From: Zobellia nedashkovskayae
GTDB taxonomy: Bacteria; Bacteroidota; Bacteroidia; Flavobacteriales; Flavobacteriaceae
DNA: 64,000 bases
Assembly (NCBI RefSeq): GCF_015330125.1
Contig: NZ_JADDXR010000002.1
Location: forward strand, 3,856,685-3,920,684
Direction of reading: 5' to 3'
Positions 1-9,508 of the stretch are shown in pieces. The stretch's first letter is position 1, and every line of letters begins with the position of its first letter. The position numbers and the translations under genes were made by a program. The notes beneath the pieces were generated by a model. That model made no database searches. It saw nothing but the letters and a program-made list of their open reading frames with translations, and was not told the origin of the DNA.

Positions 1-1
1 A

Positions 2-250
2 AATGTACTTGCAGGGGCGGCATCACCTATAAGTAAGTGTCTGGGCGTTATGATGGAATATACGCAATGTAGTCTTGCAGACGCTATCTTAATGGGAAGT
101 ACCAACCCTGCCAAAATGTTTTCGATGAAAGATTTAGGAGCTCTGGAAAAAGGTAAGAAAGCGGACTTGATTCTATTCACCATAAATAACAACGAATTGG
201 TCATCGAAAAAACATACGTGTCTGGAAAATTGGTCTATTCAAGAATCTAA
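2..250 (+). CDS. nagA: N-acetylglucosamine-6-phosphate deacetylase, C-terminal part (cut by window edge)
   Basis: The reading frame is open from the first bases of the window, so only about the last 82 residues are present. NagA hydrolyses GlcNAc-6-phosphate to glucosamine-6-phosphate and acetate in the cytoplasm. The visible part fits the end of this amidohydrolase: an LAGAASP segment, an NPAKMF helix and the KGKKADLILF strand that closes the small beta domain of NagA and other amidohydrolases. The downstream nagB, which uses the NagA product, strongly supports the call. The catalytic metal ligands lie upstream of the window, so activity cannot be judged here. Confidence 0.8.
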   Translation, partial: NVLAGAASPISKCLGVMMEYTQCSLADAILMGSTNPAKMFSMKDLGALEKGKKADLILFTINNNELVIEKTYVSGKLVYSRI

Positions 251-298
251 TTTTATACGTGGAGAAGTAAAACAGTATTTAACGATAGTAGTTGAAAC

Positions 299-1543
299 AT
301 GGCAAGCAATAAGATAATTAAGAAAATACTTCTAGCGTTAAGTGTTGTTGGCCCAGGTCTATTTTTAATAGGTTACAATATTGGCACGGGGAGTGTCACT
401 ACTATGGCCAAAACAGGAGCAGAACATGGTATGGGTTTATTTTGGGCTCTCGTACTCTCCTGTATATTCACCTATATACTTATGGTCGCTTATGGAAAGG
501 TGACCTTGGTTTCGGGTCATACGGCTCTTTTTAATTTTAAAAAAGAATTTCGTTGGGGCTGGTTGCTTTCCTTGTATATCATTATTGCCTTGATAATAGG
601 AGAATTACTAGCTCTTATGGGGGTCATGGGCATAGTTGCCGATCTTATACAAGAAGGAATCAAGTTAGCCTTTAACGGTCTGGAGTTGAACACATTTTAT
701 ATCATACTTTTTTTCGTGATGATTCTCTATCTGTTCCTTTGGTTCGGGAAATACCAGATGTTCGAAAAAATACTTACGGTTCTCGTAATCATTATGGGGC
801 TATCCTTTCTTGTGGTGTTCATTATGGTCAAACCTAGTATGGGCGCTTTGATCGAGGGTATGGTTCCCTCCATGCCTGGCACTCCCAGTGAATATATGTT
901 AATAGCGGCTATTGCGGGAACTACCTGTTCGGCAGCAGTTTTTATTATGAGGAGCACGGTAGTGGCAGAGAAAGGTTGGGGGATAAAGGATATAAAAAAT
1001 GAAAAAAGAGATGCTTTTGTTTCTGCGGCTATGATGCTGTTTCTAAGTGGTGTAATTATGGCGGTAGGGGCAGGAACCCTTCATGTAATGGGTCTCAAAC
1101 TGGATAACACGGTAGATATGATACAGTTGTTCGAACCGATTGGGGGAAAACTATCGGCTTTTCTTTTGATTATAGGAATTGCCGGGGCGGGACTCTCCAC
1201 GGTGTTTCCAATTGTACTGATAGCTCCATGGCTAATTGCAGATTACACGGGGAAGCCAAGAGACATACACTCTAAGCAGTCCAGGGTTCTTATCGTCATA
1301 GCATTGTTATTTACTTTCGGGACTGTATTTATGGACGAAAAGCCACCTATTCTAATGGTTTTTTCTCAAGCTTTCCAAGCTTTTATTCTCCCGGCCGTAG
1401 CAATTCCCATTTATATTTTAATCAATAAGAAAACTTTGATGCACGGGCACAAGGCAGGTCTTAAAATGAATATAGGCATTATAGCGGTCATATTATTTTC
1501 TTTGATAACATCGTGGTTCGCCATGATGGAATTTATATACTAA
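299..1543 (+). CDS. Nramp-family-like integral membrane transporter with non-canonical metal-site motifs
   Basis: A 414-residue polytopic protein with about 11 membrane segments. The N-terminal VGPGLF motif followed by a broken first helix is typical of the Nramp (NRAMP/SLC11) fold. Canonical Nramp proteins bind Mn2+ or Fe2+ through a DPGN motif in helix 1 and an MPH motif in helix 6. Here helix 1 reads YNIGTGSVTT, and the helix-6 region reads AGTTCSAAVF, so neither metal site is present. It lies 48 bp after nagA and 10 bp before nagB in the same direction, which suggests a role in amino-sugar use rather than manganese uptake. The substrate is unknown. The fold call is fairly secure; function is inferred only from context. 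Confidence 0.75.
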   Translation: MASNKIIKKILLALSVVGPGLFLIGYNIGTGSVTTMAKTGAEHGMGLFWALVLSCIFTYILMVAYGKVTLVSGHTALFNFKKEFRWGWLLSLYIIIALIIGELLALMGVMGIVADLIQEGIKLAFNGLELNTFYIILFFVMILYLFLWFGKYQMFEKILTVLVIIMGLSFLVVFIMVKPSMGALIEGMVPSMPGTPSEYMLIAAIAGTTCSAAVFIMRSTVVAEKGWGIKDIKNEKRDAFVSAAMMLFLSGVIMAVGAGTLHVMGLKLDNTVDMIQLFEPIGGKLSAFLLIIGIAGAGLSTVFPIVLIAPWLIADYTGKPRDIHSKQSRVLIVIALLFTFGTVFMDEKPPILMVFSQAFQAFILPAVAIPIYILINKKTLMHGHKAGLKMNIGIIAVILFSLITSWFAMMEFIY

Positions 1544-1553
1544 AAAAACTAAA

Positions 1554-2321
1554 ATGAATACATCTTTTAAAATTAAGGAACTGAACATAGACGTATACCC
1601 AAAACCTGAGGAAATGGGGAAAGCGGCAGCTGATTTTGTTGAAAACAAAATAAATGAAGCAATCGAGTCAAAAGGCGTTGCCAGGATAATTCTGGCAACG
1701 GGTGCTTCTCAATTCACTTTTCTTAAGGCTCTGACTATAGCAAACATCGATTGGAGTAAAGTAATAGTATTTCATTTGGACGAATATTTCGGCATATCGG
1801 ATTCACATCCCGCCAGTTTTCGTAAATATTTAAAGGATAGGATTCTGGAAATAGTGAACCCTTCGGAGTCGTATTTTCTGAACGGTGATGCAGATGATAT
1901 TGAACATGAAATTAACGCATATACTGCTCGGTTGGAAGCGCATGATATAGATGTGGCCTGCATCGGAATAGGAGAGAACGGGCATATCGCCTTCAACGAC
2001 CCTCCAGTGGCGGATTTTAACGATACAAAATTGGTAAAGTTGGTAGAATTGGACGAGCAATGTAGGAATCAACAATTTGGCGAAGGGTGGTTCCCTACCA
2101 TAGAAGCTGTTCCTAAGATGGCCTTGACACTTACTATACCGGCCATAATGAGAAGTAAGACAATAAGCTGTGTAGTACCTGACGAAAGAAAATCGGAGGC
2201 AGTTTATAACGCATTGTACGCGGATATTTCTACAGAATGTCCAGCAAGCATCTTGAGAACACACAGGGATGTAAAATTGTTCCTGGATGCGCAATCGGCA
2301 TCTCGATTAAAAAAAAAATAA
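1554..2321 (+). CDS. nagB: Glucosamine-6-phosphate deaminase
   Basis: A 255-residue cytoplasmic enzyme that converts glucosamine-6-phosphate to fructose-6-phosphate and ammonia, feeding amino sugars into glycolysis. The family signatures are clear: the N-terminal ATGASQ phosphate loop, the HLDEY motif carrying the catalytic Asp, and GIGENGHIAFNDP, which contains the active-site Glu-His pair. Length is normal for NagB. It follows the Nramp-like gene by 10 bp, so the two are probably cotranscribed with nagA. A run of eight A residues at its 3' end codes for the final lysines. Confidence 0.95.
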   Translation: MNTSFKIKELNIDVYPKPEEMGKAAADFVENKINEAIESKGVARIILATGASQFTFLKALTIANIDWSKVIVFHLDEYFGISDSHPASFRKYLKDRILEIVNPSESYFLNGDADDIEHEINAYTARLEAHDIDVACIGIGENGHIAFNDPPVADFNDTKLVKLVELDEQCRNQQFGEGWFPTIEAVPKMALTLTIPAIMRSKTISCVVPDERKSEAVYNALYADISTECPASILRTHRDVKLFLDAQSASRLKKK

Positions 2322-2376
2322 TTCAACTGGTAATGCTATTCGGAAGAATGCTAAACAATTATAATCTAAACAAAAT

Positions 2377-3723
2377 ATGGAAAACAAGCGGAGGGATTTT
2401 ATAAAGAAGGCGGCTTTGGGCGCTTCATCCTTATCAATCGGAGGGGTGTTGCCGGGGTTTAGCGCTAAAAGTTACGGTAATATAATTGGATCTAACGAAC
2501 GACTAAAAGCTGCCTGTATGGGAGTGAACAGTAGAGGACTCGCCGTAGGCACCAACTTTGCCGTGCAATCAAATTGCGATGTAATCTATTCTTGTGACGT
2601 AGACCAGAGAGCATCTGCAAAGTTTATTGGGGCCATAGATAAAATACAGAATAAAAAACCGAAACATGTAACAGATTTTAGGAAGGCATTGGATGATAAG
2701 GATGTAGATATTCTGGTTGTTACCGCACCTGACCATTGGCACGCCCCTGCGGCTATAATGGCCTGTAAAGCAGGTAAACATGTTTATCTAGAGAAACCGG
2801 CAAGCCACAACCCTAAGGAAGGGGAACTTGCGGTGGCCGCTTCCATTAAATATGATAAGGTTGTGCAAATGGGAAACCAGAGGCGTTCATGGCCCAATGT
2901 TGTAGCGGGTATAAAGGAGGTCAAAGATGGTAGTATAGGGCGTCCTTATTTTGCCAAAACGTGGTATACCAATAATCGTCCTTCAATTGGAAAAGGAAAA
3001 TTGACAGAGGTACCGTCTTGGTTGGATTATGAACTATGGCAAGGGCCGGCGCCCAGAGAGGCATTCAGGGATAATTTAATTCATTACAATTGGCATTGGT
3101 TCTGGAACTGGGGCACTGGTGAGGCTCTTAACAACGGGACGCACTTTGTGGATTTGGCCAGATGGGGCCTAGGTGTCGAATTCCCTACCAAGGTTAGTTC
3201 CAGTGGTGGTCGGTATCGGTATGATGACGATTGGGAAACACCCGATACACAAATCATCAATCTGGAATTCGATAACAATACCTTGATGACATGGGAGGGT
3301 CGCAGTTGTAATGGTCGTTCCGTGGAAGGAAGCACCGTTGGCGTAATATTTTACGGGGAAACAGGGTCTTTGGTCATAGAATCCGGCAATTCGTACAAAG
3401 TCTATGATTTGGATAACAATTTGGTCAAAGCGGTGGACGACAATCGGAAAATCAGTGCGGACAGCCTTTCGAACCCTTCTCAACTTTTAGACATTATACA
3501 TATTCAGAACCTTTTTGATGCCATACGAAAAGGGACACCACTTAACTCGGATATTGAAGGTGGCCATCAAAGTACGCTACTTGTTCAACTAGGCAACATA
3601 GCACTGCGTTCCGGACAAAATTTAAGAATCGATCCTAAAAATGGACATATACTGGACAGTAAGGAAGCAATGAAATATTGGAGCAGGGATTATGCTCCAG
3701 GATGGGAAAAATTTTTACAATAA
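2377..3723 (+). CDS. Tat-exported Gfo/Idh/MocA-family oxidoreductase
   Basis: A 448-residue NAD(P)-dependent oxidoreductase. The N-terminus carries a twin-arginine leader (KRRDFIKKAALGASS), so the folded enzyme with its cofactor is probably exported to the periplasm, as in many Bacteroidota members of this family. The Rossmann domain follows, with the characteristic EKP motif in HVYLEKPASHN and a C-terminal alpha/beta domain. Some Tat-exported relatives are glycosidases with an NAD-dependent oxidation step, for example GH109-type alpha-N-acetylgalactosaminidases. That activity would fit the neighbouring nag genes, but the substrate cannot be read from sequence alone. It starts 55 bp after nagB. 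Confidence 0.88.
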   Translation: MENKRRDFIKKAALGASSLSIGGVLPGFSAKSYGNIIGSNERLKAACMGVNSRGLAVGTNFAVQSNCDVIYSCDVDQRASAKFIGAIDKIQNKKPKHVTDFRKALDDKDVDILVVTAPDHWHAPAAIMACKAGKHVYLEKPASHNPKEGELAVAASIKYDKVVQMGNQRRSWPNVVAGIKEVKDGSIGRPYFAKTWYTNNRPSIGKGKLTEVPSWLDYELWQGPAPREAFRDNLIHYNWHWFWNWGTGEALNNGTHFVDLARWGLGVEFPTKVSSSGGRYRYDDDWETPDTQIINLEFDNNTLMTWEGRSCNGRSVEGSTVGVIFYGETGSLVIESGNSYKVYDLDNNLVKAVDDNRKISADSLSNPSQLLDIIHIQNLFDAIRKGTPLNSDIEGGHQSTLLVQLGNIALRSGQNLRIDPKNGHILDSKEAMKYWSRDYAPGWEKFLQ

Positions 3724-3769
3724 TGAGTGTTATTGTTGGTTGAAGTGATTTCTACCGGAAATCCGTTGT

Positions 3770-3808
3770 AATCTTCAAATCCTTTTTTAAGGGTTTGAAG
3801 ATTTTTTA
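3770..3808 (+). terminator. Rho-independent terminator after the nag/oxidoreductase group
   Basis: A 13-bp stem (3770-3782 with 3791-3803, one G-T pair) closes an 8-base loop and is followed by a run of T. It lies 46 bp after the oxidoreductase stop codon and would end the nag transcript. Confidence 0.8.
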
Positions 3809-3886
3809 CGTAAAGTCATTTATGAACTTAATCTACATGTAAAACTTACCCTGTAATAGGCTTTTCTTTTAAGTAGTACAGATTCT

Positions 3887-4420
3887 TTACCAACTTACTC
3901 TCGTTACAATTACGGATTTGTTGTCATTTAGAAAACCGACGGAGTAGTGCTTTCCGTTTTTTAGTTGATACACGAATTGTTTAGCATATTCTTTCCCTTC
4001 AACACGTTGTTCTATATAGTCCAGTTCCTTGGAACTCATTCTATTGGTTTTTTCTTCAAATCCGGTATTTATTAATTGATTTTCCAATTTTTTAAGATCA
4101 TTTGGGTCAAATTCAATCAAAAATGAGGAAATATAATCTCCAAAATGGTCAGGAAAAGAAGCAGTTTTAGCTATTATGTTGCCACTTTTCGGGAATTCCA
4201 TGTCCGTAACTTCTTTAAAATCCACTTTATAAAATTCGTCCGATGGATATACGGCATCATAAATAAAGTATGCGGCAATGAAGATGGGGATAAAAGCCAG
4301 TAGCCTCAATCTTTTATCGATGCCTTTCTTTTTAATCCACTTATATAAGACGTACGAAATTCCAGTAGGTACTGTAATTCCTATTACCATTGCTATAAAA
4401 AGCAAAAACATAAAATCCAT
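3887..4420 (-). CDS. Hypothetical membrane-anchored protein
   Basis: A 177-residue protein that I do not recognise. Two hydrophobic segments lie near the N-terminus (about residues 3-26 and 40-56), joined by a short basic stretch, so the protein is probably anchored in the inner membrane with both termini on one side. The remaining 120 residues are soluble, mixed alpha/beta and charged. It is transcribed alone, facing the oxidoreductase terminator, with 210 bp to the next minus-strand gene. Codon use looks ordinary, so I treat it as a real gene with no assigned function. Confidence 0.65.
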   Translation of the reverse strand: MDFMFLLFIAMVIGITVPTGISYVLYKWIKKKGIDKRLRLLAFIPIFIAAYFIYDAVYPSDEFYKVDFKEVTDMEFPKSGNIIAKTASFPDHFGDYISSFLIEFDPNDLKKLENQLINTGFEEKTNRMSSKELDYIEQRVEGKEYAKQFVYQLKNGKHYSVGFLNDNKSVIVTRVSW

Positions 4421-4630
4421 TCAACTAGTAGTATGATACATCAATTATATAAATACCTATTTCCTGCAGTTCTAGTTCAGTAGTAGACCAAAGCGAGGTT
4501 GGTCCACAAGGTATTTTATCTCGATTAACGAGTAATCAATTTTCATATATCAACAGTATTAAAGTCTTATTTGTAAACTTAGTCCAGAGAAAAGCATTAT
4601 TTTTTATGATAATGTACTCTCAGTCAGCCC

Positions 4631-5530
4631 CTAAGAATACAAAATCAAAAACACCCCGATCATAATACCCGCTAGCGGCACTAGTTTCTTGCGTTTATTC
4701 TGTTCTTTAAAGATGAGTCCGCCTACTACTACGGCAATGAGTATCTGGCTGCGTTTAATGGCGGAAAGCAACATGATCAATGCATCTGGGTCTTGCAGGG
4801 CTTTAAAGTAAAAGTAATCCGCTATTTGCAAAAGGATGCCGACAAGTGGAATGGACCACCGCCACTTAAAGGCTTTTCGCTTTTCCGCGTTCGGAAACCA
4901 GGTGATGCTCAAAATGACGAGTAGAATAAGGACGGTGTAGAAGCAAAACCAGAATTGTAGGGTCTGTGGGTTCAAGGTAAGACTCTGAATGAGGAATTTA
5001 TCGTACAATCCGCTGGAAGCCCCTAAAAAGGTAGCGCCAATAATGGCGAATATCCATTTGTTGCTTTTAAAATGGATGCCTTCCTTTTTACCGATTCTAG
5101 AATAGAGCAATACCGAAAATATAATCAGAAAGAACCCCACCCATTGCAGCCCGTTGGGCTTTTCTTGGTATATGGTAATGGCACCTATAAATGTAAAAAA
5201 CGGACCTGCGGACCGTATGGGCGTAACTATGGTAATGGGCAAATGTTTTAACGCCTGATACGCCAACAACCAGGAAGCCGCCATGATGGCGGACTTTATA
5301 GCAATGTACCCATGCGTTTGCCACGGGATATTCGTAACGTAGAAGTTTAGACTTTTCATATACTCCGGATACCAAGCGGAGCTTACATAAAAAGGCAGTA
5401 ACAGCAAAAAGCCCGAAGAAATGGTGCCCAAAAGCACCGGAAAGACTTCATTGCCCTGAACGGCATGTTTTTTAAGCAGGTTATGAAACCCTAAGAATAA
5501 AGCGGCCAGAAGCCCAAGATACATCCACAT
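4631..5530 (-). CDS. EamA/DMT-superfamily transporter
   Basis: A 299-residue polytopic protein with about ten hydrophobic helices in two repeated halves, the layout of the drug/metabolite transporter superfamily (EamA domains). The second half holds the family-typical segment around IKRSQILIAVVVGGLIFKEQ, where a conserved Glu-containing motif precedes the last helix pair. Members export metabolites such as amino acids, sugars or drugs across the inner membrane; the substrate is not predictable here. It is monocistronic and divergent from the patatin gene, with about 210 bp between them for promoters. Confidence 0.85.
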   Translation of the reverse strand: MWMYLGLLAALFLGFHNLLKKHAVQGNEVFPVLLGTISSGFLLLLPFYVSSAWYPEYMKSLNFYVTNIPWQTHGYIAIKSAIMAASWLLAYQALKHLPITIVTPIRSAGPFFTFIGAITIYQEKPNGLQWVGFFLIIFSVLLYSRIGKKEGIHFKSNKWIFAIIGATFLGASSGLYDKFLIQSLTLNPQTLQFWFCFYTVLILLVILSITWFPNAEKRKAFKWRWSIPLVGILLQIADYFYFKALQDPDALIMLLSAIKRSQILIAVVVGGLIFKEQNKRKKLVPLAGIMIGVFLILYS

Positions 5531-5744
5531 ACAGCGCGCGAAGATATTGGTTTTTTAGGTTTTGAGCGTCGTCCGCCGCATTGTTTTCCTGTAGGTGGAA
5601 TCTATTCTAAAACGGAGTAGGAGTTGGGTAATCCACAGAAACCCGGTTTACAACAAAGATTCTGAATTCGATTACACTTTTCTGTAATAGATATCTTAGT
5701 ATATTTTAATATATTTAGTCACTCCAAACCACGTACTGACCAAA

Positions 5745-6959
5745 ATGTATAAAATCTTATCCTTAGATGGCGGCGGCAGTTGGGCCATTATACAACTACT
5801 CACTTTACGGGACCGCTACGGGAATATGAACGGTCATGAGGTACTCCGTAAGTTTGACCTGGTCATTGCCAATTCCGGCGGAAGTATTGTTTTGGCTGCT
5901 TTGGCCGAAAATTATTCTATAGATAAGGCCATTACCTTGTTTAAGGATAAAGAAAACCGAGAACGTATTTTTCATAAGAATGCCTTTTGGGACCGCTTTT
6001 TTCCGGTGGATTATTTGCGGTTTTTCGGTATTGGATTTGGACCAAAATATAGCGCTACCAAGAAAATGGAAGCTTTTGAATATCTGTTTCCCGAAGTAGA
6101 TAAGGTGCAGATGTCAGAACTGCCAAAAATCATTGGTAAAGAATCCCTAAAAATTGTGGTCTGTACTTATGATGCGCTCAACAACCGCGCTAAGTTTTTT
6201 AAATCCTACGCCTTAACGCCTTCGCGTTATGATTCCGTGCGGCTTACACAGGCCATTAACGGTTCTTCCAATGCGCCGGTGCAGTATTTTGATTTTCCTG
6301 CACGGTTCAAAGCGCAGGAAAGTGGCGTGTTTTTTGAACTTTGGGATGGCGCTCTTGGCGGATTTAATAATCCTATTCTAGCGGGTATTATTGAGGCCTA
6401 TAAACTGAAAGTGGACCTAAAGGACATACAGATTGTTTCCCTTGGTACCAGTAACCCGCTAATGTCTTCGGATAATAAAGAGACGTTTTGGAACTGGAAG
6501 CTAGACACCCAGCAACACCGAAGAAAGAAATGGGCTTTTCATAAATTTAAACCACAGCTCAGTTTCTTTATGGAAACCGTTTTTAACCAAGCCAAGACCA
6601 TTTTATACCAACCGCCAGATACCGCCAATTATATGGCCATGATGTTTTTTAAAGCCACCACAGGCAAAGATTTGAACGAAAGCATTATACGATTATCGCC
6701 ACTTATTCATTTTGATGATAAGCTGTCTACGGAAGCCGTACCGCTCATAAAAGAACTGTATGAGTTGGATATGGATTTGACCAAAAACGCCCAAGTGGAC
6801 TTGCTATTACAATGTTTTGATGCCTGGAAAGCCGGAAAAATTTATAACCAACCCGTAGAATTTGAGGTAGAACGAAACAATGATTTGTTGTTTATCTCCG
6901 GAGATAGATGGTATCAGGATGGGATGGATAGGTGGTGTGAGTGGGAGCTGGAGGAGTAA
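5745..6959 (+). CDS. Patatin-like phospholipase family protein
   Basis: A 404-residue predicted lipid acyl hydrolase. The N-terminus has the oxyanion loop LSLDGGGSW, followed by the nucleophile elbow ANSGGS with Ser44 as the likely catalytic serine (the first glycine of the usual GxSxG is alanine here). The dyad aspartate is Asp201 in a WDGALGG motif. There is no signal peptide, so it probably acts in the cytoplasm on membrane phospholipids or acylated substrates. Bacterial patatins are also found in anti-phage systems such as CBASS, but no cyclase is adjacent here. It stands just upstream of the restriction-modification unit, with 208 bp between. Confidence 0.85.
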   Translation: MYKILSLDGGGSWAIIQLLTLRDRYGNMNGHEVLRKFDLVIANSGGSIVLAALAENYSIDKAITLFKDKENRERIFHKNAFWDRFFPVDYLRFFGIGFGPKYSATKKMEAFEYLFPEVDKVQMSELPKIIGKESLKIVVCTYDALNNRAKFFKSYALTPSRYDSVRLTQAINGSSNAPVQYFDFPARFKAQESGVFFELWDGALGGFNNPILAGIIEAYKLKVDLKDIQIVSLGTSNPLMSSDNKETFWNWKLDTQQHRRKKWAFHKFKPQLSFFMETVFNQAKTILYQPPDTANYMAMMFFKATTGKDLNESIIRLSPLIHFDDKLSTEAVPLIKELYELDMDLTKNAQVDLLLQCFDAWKAGKIYNQPVEFEVERNNDLLFISGDRWYQDGMDRWCEWELEE

Positions 6960-7167
6960 ATAACCCAGAAGGCTCAAGATAACCATTTATTGAGAGTTCA
7001 AAAAGATTAGTTTTTCGTGGTCTGCGGAATGGGATATTTTAATTTATAAATATGTTATTGCAAGATAAAATTGTTGAAGCTTTTGTTGATACTTAAATTA
7101 CAACTTACCTCATATATTATAATAAACTTATTAATTTGCAGAATACTCAAGAATACCAGGATTCTAA

Positions 7168-8442
7168 ATGGAAATTAAAGAAAAAATCACAATTGAAGAT
7201 GTTAACGGGAGTAGCTTTAGGATAAGGCTTGTGGAATCTGAGAGCCCCAAAAAATCGGCGTTCACACACTATTTACATAATTCAAAAAATGGTGTTTCCC
7301 AGTTTTATAAAGATGATGCTATAGAATTTGTAAAAGATATTCTAGTACTTAAAAACCCTAAGGTAGAAGTTACTAGCAAAGCTGCTGAAGAAGCATTACA
7401 ATATTATCTTTTTAATTTTAAAAATGATGTCCCGTTTCCTGAGCCTAAAAAACCAAAATTTAAGTTTATTGACTTATTCGCTGGTATTGGAGGTTTTAGA
7501 TTAGCTCTTCAAAATTTAGGAGGGAAATGTGTTTTTACAAGTGAATGGGATAAGTACTCCAAGCTTACCTATGAGGCTAACTTTGGCGAGGTTCCTTTTG
7601 GAGATATTACAAAAAAAGAAACCAAAAGTTACATACCTGATGATTTTGATGTGCTATGTGCTGGATTTCCATGTCAAGCTTTTTCTATTGCGGGTAAAAG
7701 AGGTGGTTTTGAAGATACAAGAGGAACGCTATTTTATGATGTTGCAGAAATCATTAAAGAGAAAAGACCCAAAGCTATTTTTCTTGAAAATGTAAAAGGT
7801 CTTAGAAGTCATGATAAAGGCAGAACATTGGCTACCATCTTAAATGTTCTTAGAAATGAACTAAACTATTATGTGCCTGAGCCAGAGGTTGTAAATGCAA
7901 AGAATCATGGAGTTCCTCAAAATAGAGAGCGAATTTTCATTGTTGGTTTTAGAAAGGATTTAGGTATTGAAGAGTTTAAATACCCAAAGGCCACAGATAA
8001 AACCAAAGTGATAGAAGATATACTTGAGCCGGACGAAGTTTCTGTAAAATACTATTTATCAGAAACATATATTGACACACTACGTGCTCACAGAGCTAGG
8101 CATGAGAGTAAAGGAAATGGATTTGGATATGAAATTATTCCAAATGACGGAACGGCCAATGCTGTAGTTTGCGGAGGTATGGGTAGAGAAAGAAATCTCA
8201 TTCTGGATGACAAATTAACTAATTTTACTCCAGTAACTCATATTAAAGGTGAAGTTAATAGGGAAGGCATAAGAAAGATGGTGCCACGTGAGTGGGCAAG
8301 ACTACAAGGATTTCCTGAGCAATTTAAAATAGTTGTTTCAGATGCACAAGCTTACAAACAGTTCGGTAATTCTGTTGCGGTACCAGCAATTCAAGCAACT
8401 GCGAAACAAATTCTTAAAACCTTAAATCATGAAAGGAAATAA
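7168..8442 (+). CDS. DNA (cytosine-5) methyltransferase of an HpaII-type R-M system
   Basis: A 424-residue C5-cytosine methyltransferase. After an N-terminal extension of about 95 residues it shows the standard motif order: SAM-binding FIDLFAGIGGFRLAL, GFPCQAFS with the catalytic Cys, ENVKGL, and the QNRERIFIVGF motif, then a variable target-recognition region and a C-terminal QFGNSVAVP. It overlaps the HpaII-like endonuclease gene by 14 bp. It is therefore expected to protect CCGG sites from that enzyme, though this specificity is inferred from the partner. The DNA is clearly more AT-rich than the flanks, which suggests acquisition by transfer. Confidence 0.95.
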   Translation: MEIKEKITIEDVNGSSFRIRLVESESPKKSAFTHYLHNSKNGVSQFYKDDAIEFVKDILVLKNPKVEVTSKAAEEALQYYLFNFKNDVPFPEPKKPKFKFIDLFAGIGGFRLALQNLGGKCVFTSEWDKYSKLTYEANFGEVPFGDITKKETKSYIPDDFDVLCAGFPCQAFSIAGKRGGFEDTRGTLFYDVAEIIKEKRPKAIFLENVKGLRSHDKGRTLATILNVLRNELNYYVPEPEVVNAKNHGVPQNRERIFIVGFRKDLGIEEFKYPKATDKTKVIEDILEPDEVSVKYYLSETYIDTLRAHRARHESKGNGFGYEIIPNDGTANAVVCGGMGRERNLILDDKLTNFTPVTHIKGEVNREGIRKMVPREWARLQGFPEQFKIVVSDAQAYKQFGNSVAVPAIQATAKQILKTLNHERK

Positions 8443-9508
8443 GGGAGAATGGAGTGAATTGTACACATTTTTTCGGCTACTTTCTGATGGAAAATTATTT
8501 TCGGCTGATGAATATTTAAATAAAACAGATTCTTTCGTAGAAATACTAAATATTAATAGAAAGGATGCTGGGGATAATTTAATTTTTAAAGTTGAAAAAA
8601 ATGCTTCCATAAATTTAATTGATGGAAATACTAATAAAATCATTTTATCTTTTCCGCAATCTAAAGCAGAAGAAATTGCTGATGAATTAGTTTCTGATAT
8701 TTCTGGAAAAACAGGTGTTTCTTCAAAATTAATAGACAAAATTCAAAAATTAAATCTTACCCAAGTAGCAGACAAATCCTTAGGTAAGGGAGATATAAAC
8801 ATATTAATTTATGACCCTGTTCACGGGATTAGATCTCAACAAGAATTTAGTATAAAATCATTTTTAGGGAGTGATCCTACTTTGTTTAATGCTAATAAAA
8901 CTACAAATATCACTTATAGGATTACGGATTCTTCTAATAATCCTATTTCTGCAGCCGATTTAATTGATGTCAATAGTATAAAAACTGGACACAAGTATAT
9001 AAAAAGAATTGCAAGACTTAATGACTTAGGTTATAACGTTAATTTCGCATCTTATGATGATAATACATTTAAGCTTAATTTACAGGTAATAGATAGTGAT
9101 TTGCCAGAGATTATTGCGCATGTTGTGAAGGATAAGTATGTAAGTAAAATAACAAAAATTACAGAGGTTATTGATAAATTAAAAATTGATAACCCAATGA
9201 ACTATGATTTAACTGAGGGTCATAGATTTTATGAATATAGATTAGTTAATTTTTTGGTTGAAGCAGCTCTAGGTATGACTTCCAAAGCTGTTTGGTCTGG
9301 TAAATATGATGTTGTCGGAGGGATAATAATTGTTAAGCCAGATGCACAAGTACTTTGTTATCATCTTATTGATTTTAACAAGTTTAAACAATACTTAAAA
9401 AATTCTTCAAGATTAGATAATCCATCAGGTTCTAAAATGGGTTATGGTTCAGTATATATGGAAGGTGGAGAGTCTTTCGTAAAACTGAATTTTCAAATTA
9501 AAGCGTAA
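8429..9508 (+). CDS. HpaII-family type II restriction endonuclease
   Basis: A 359-residue protein matching the HpaII restriction endonuclease family in length and in its N-terminus (KGNKGEWSELYTFFRLL). Members cleave CCGG. The ATG lies inside the end of the methyltransferase gene, so translation is coupled and the endonuclease is made after its protecting enzyme. A central IKSFLGSDPTLFNANKTT segment is also family-like. The AT-rich coding matches the methyltransferase and differs from the flanks. Its stop codon overlaps a further ATG (TAATG), which begins a broken third gene. I recognise the family from sequence; specificity is inferred from it. Confidence 0.88.
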   Translation: MKGNKGEWSELYTFFRLLSDGKLFSADEYLNKTDSFVEILNINRKDAGDNLIFKVEKNASINLIDGNTNKIILSFPQSKAEEIADELVSDISGKTGVSSKLIDKIQKLNLTQVADKSLGKGDINILIYDPVHGIRSQQEFSIKSFLGSDPTLFNANKTTNITYRITDSSNNPISAADLIDVNSIKTGHKYIKRIARLNDLGYNVNFASYDDNTFKLNLQVIDSDLPEIIAHVVKDKYVSKITKITEVIDKLKIDNPMNYDLTEGHRFYEYRLVNFLVEAALGMTSKAVWSGKYDVVGGIIIVKPDAQVLCYHLIDFNKFKQYLKNSSRLDNPSGSKMGYGSVYMEGGESFVKLNFQIKA

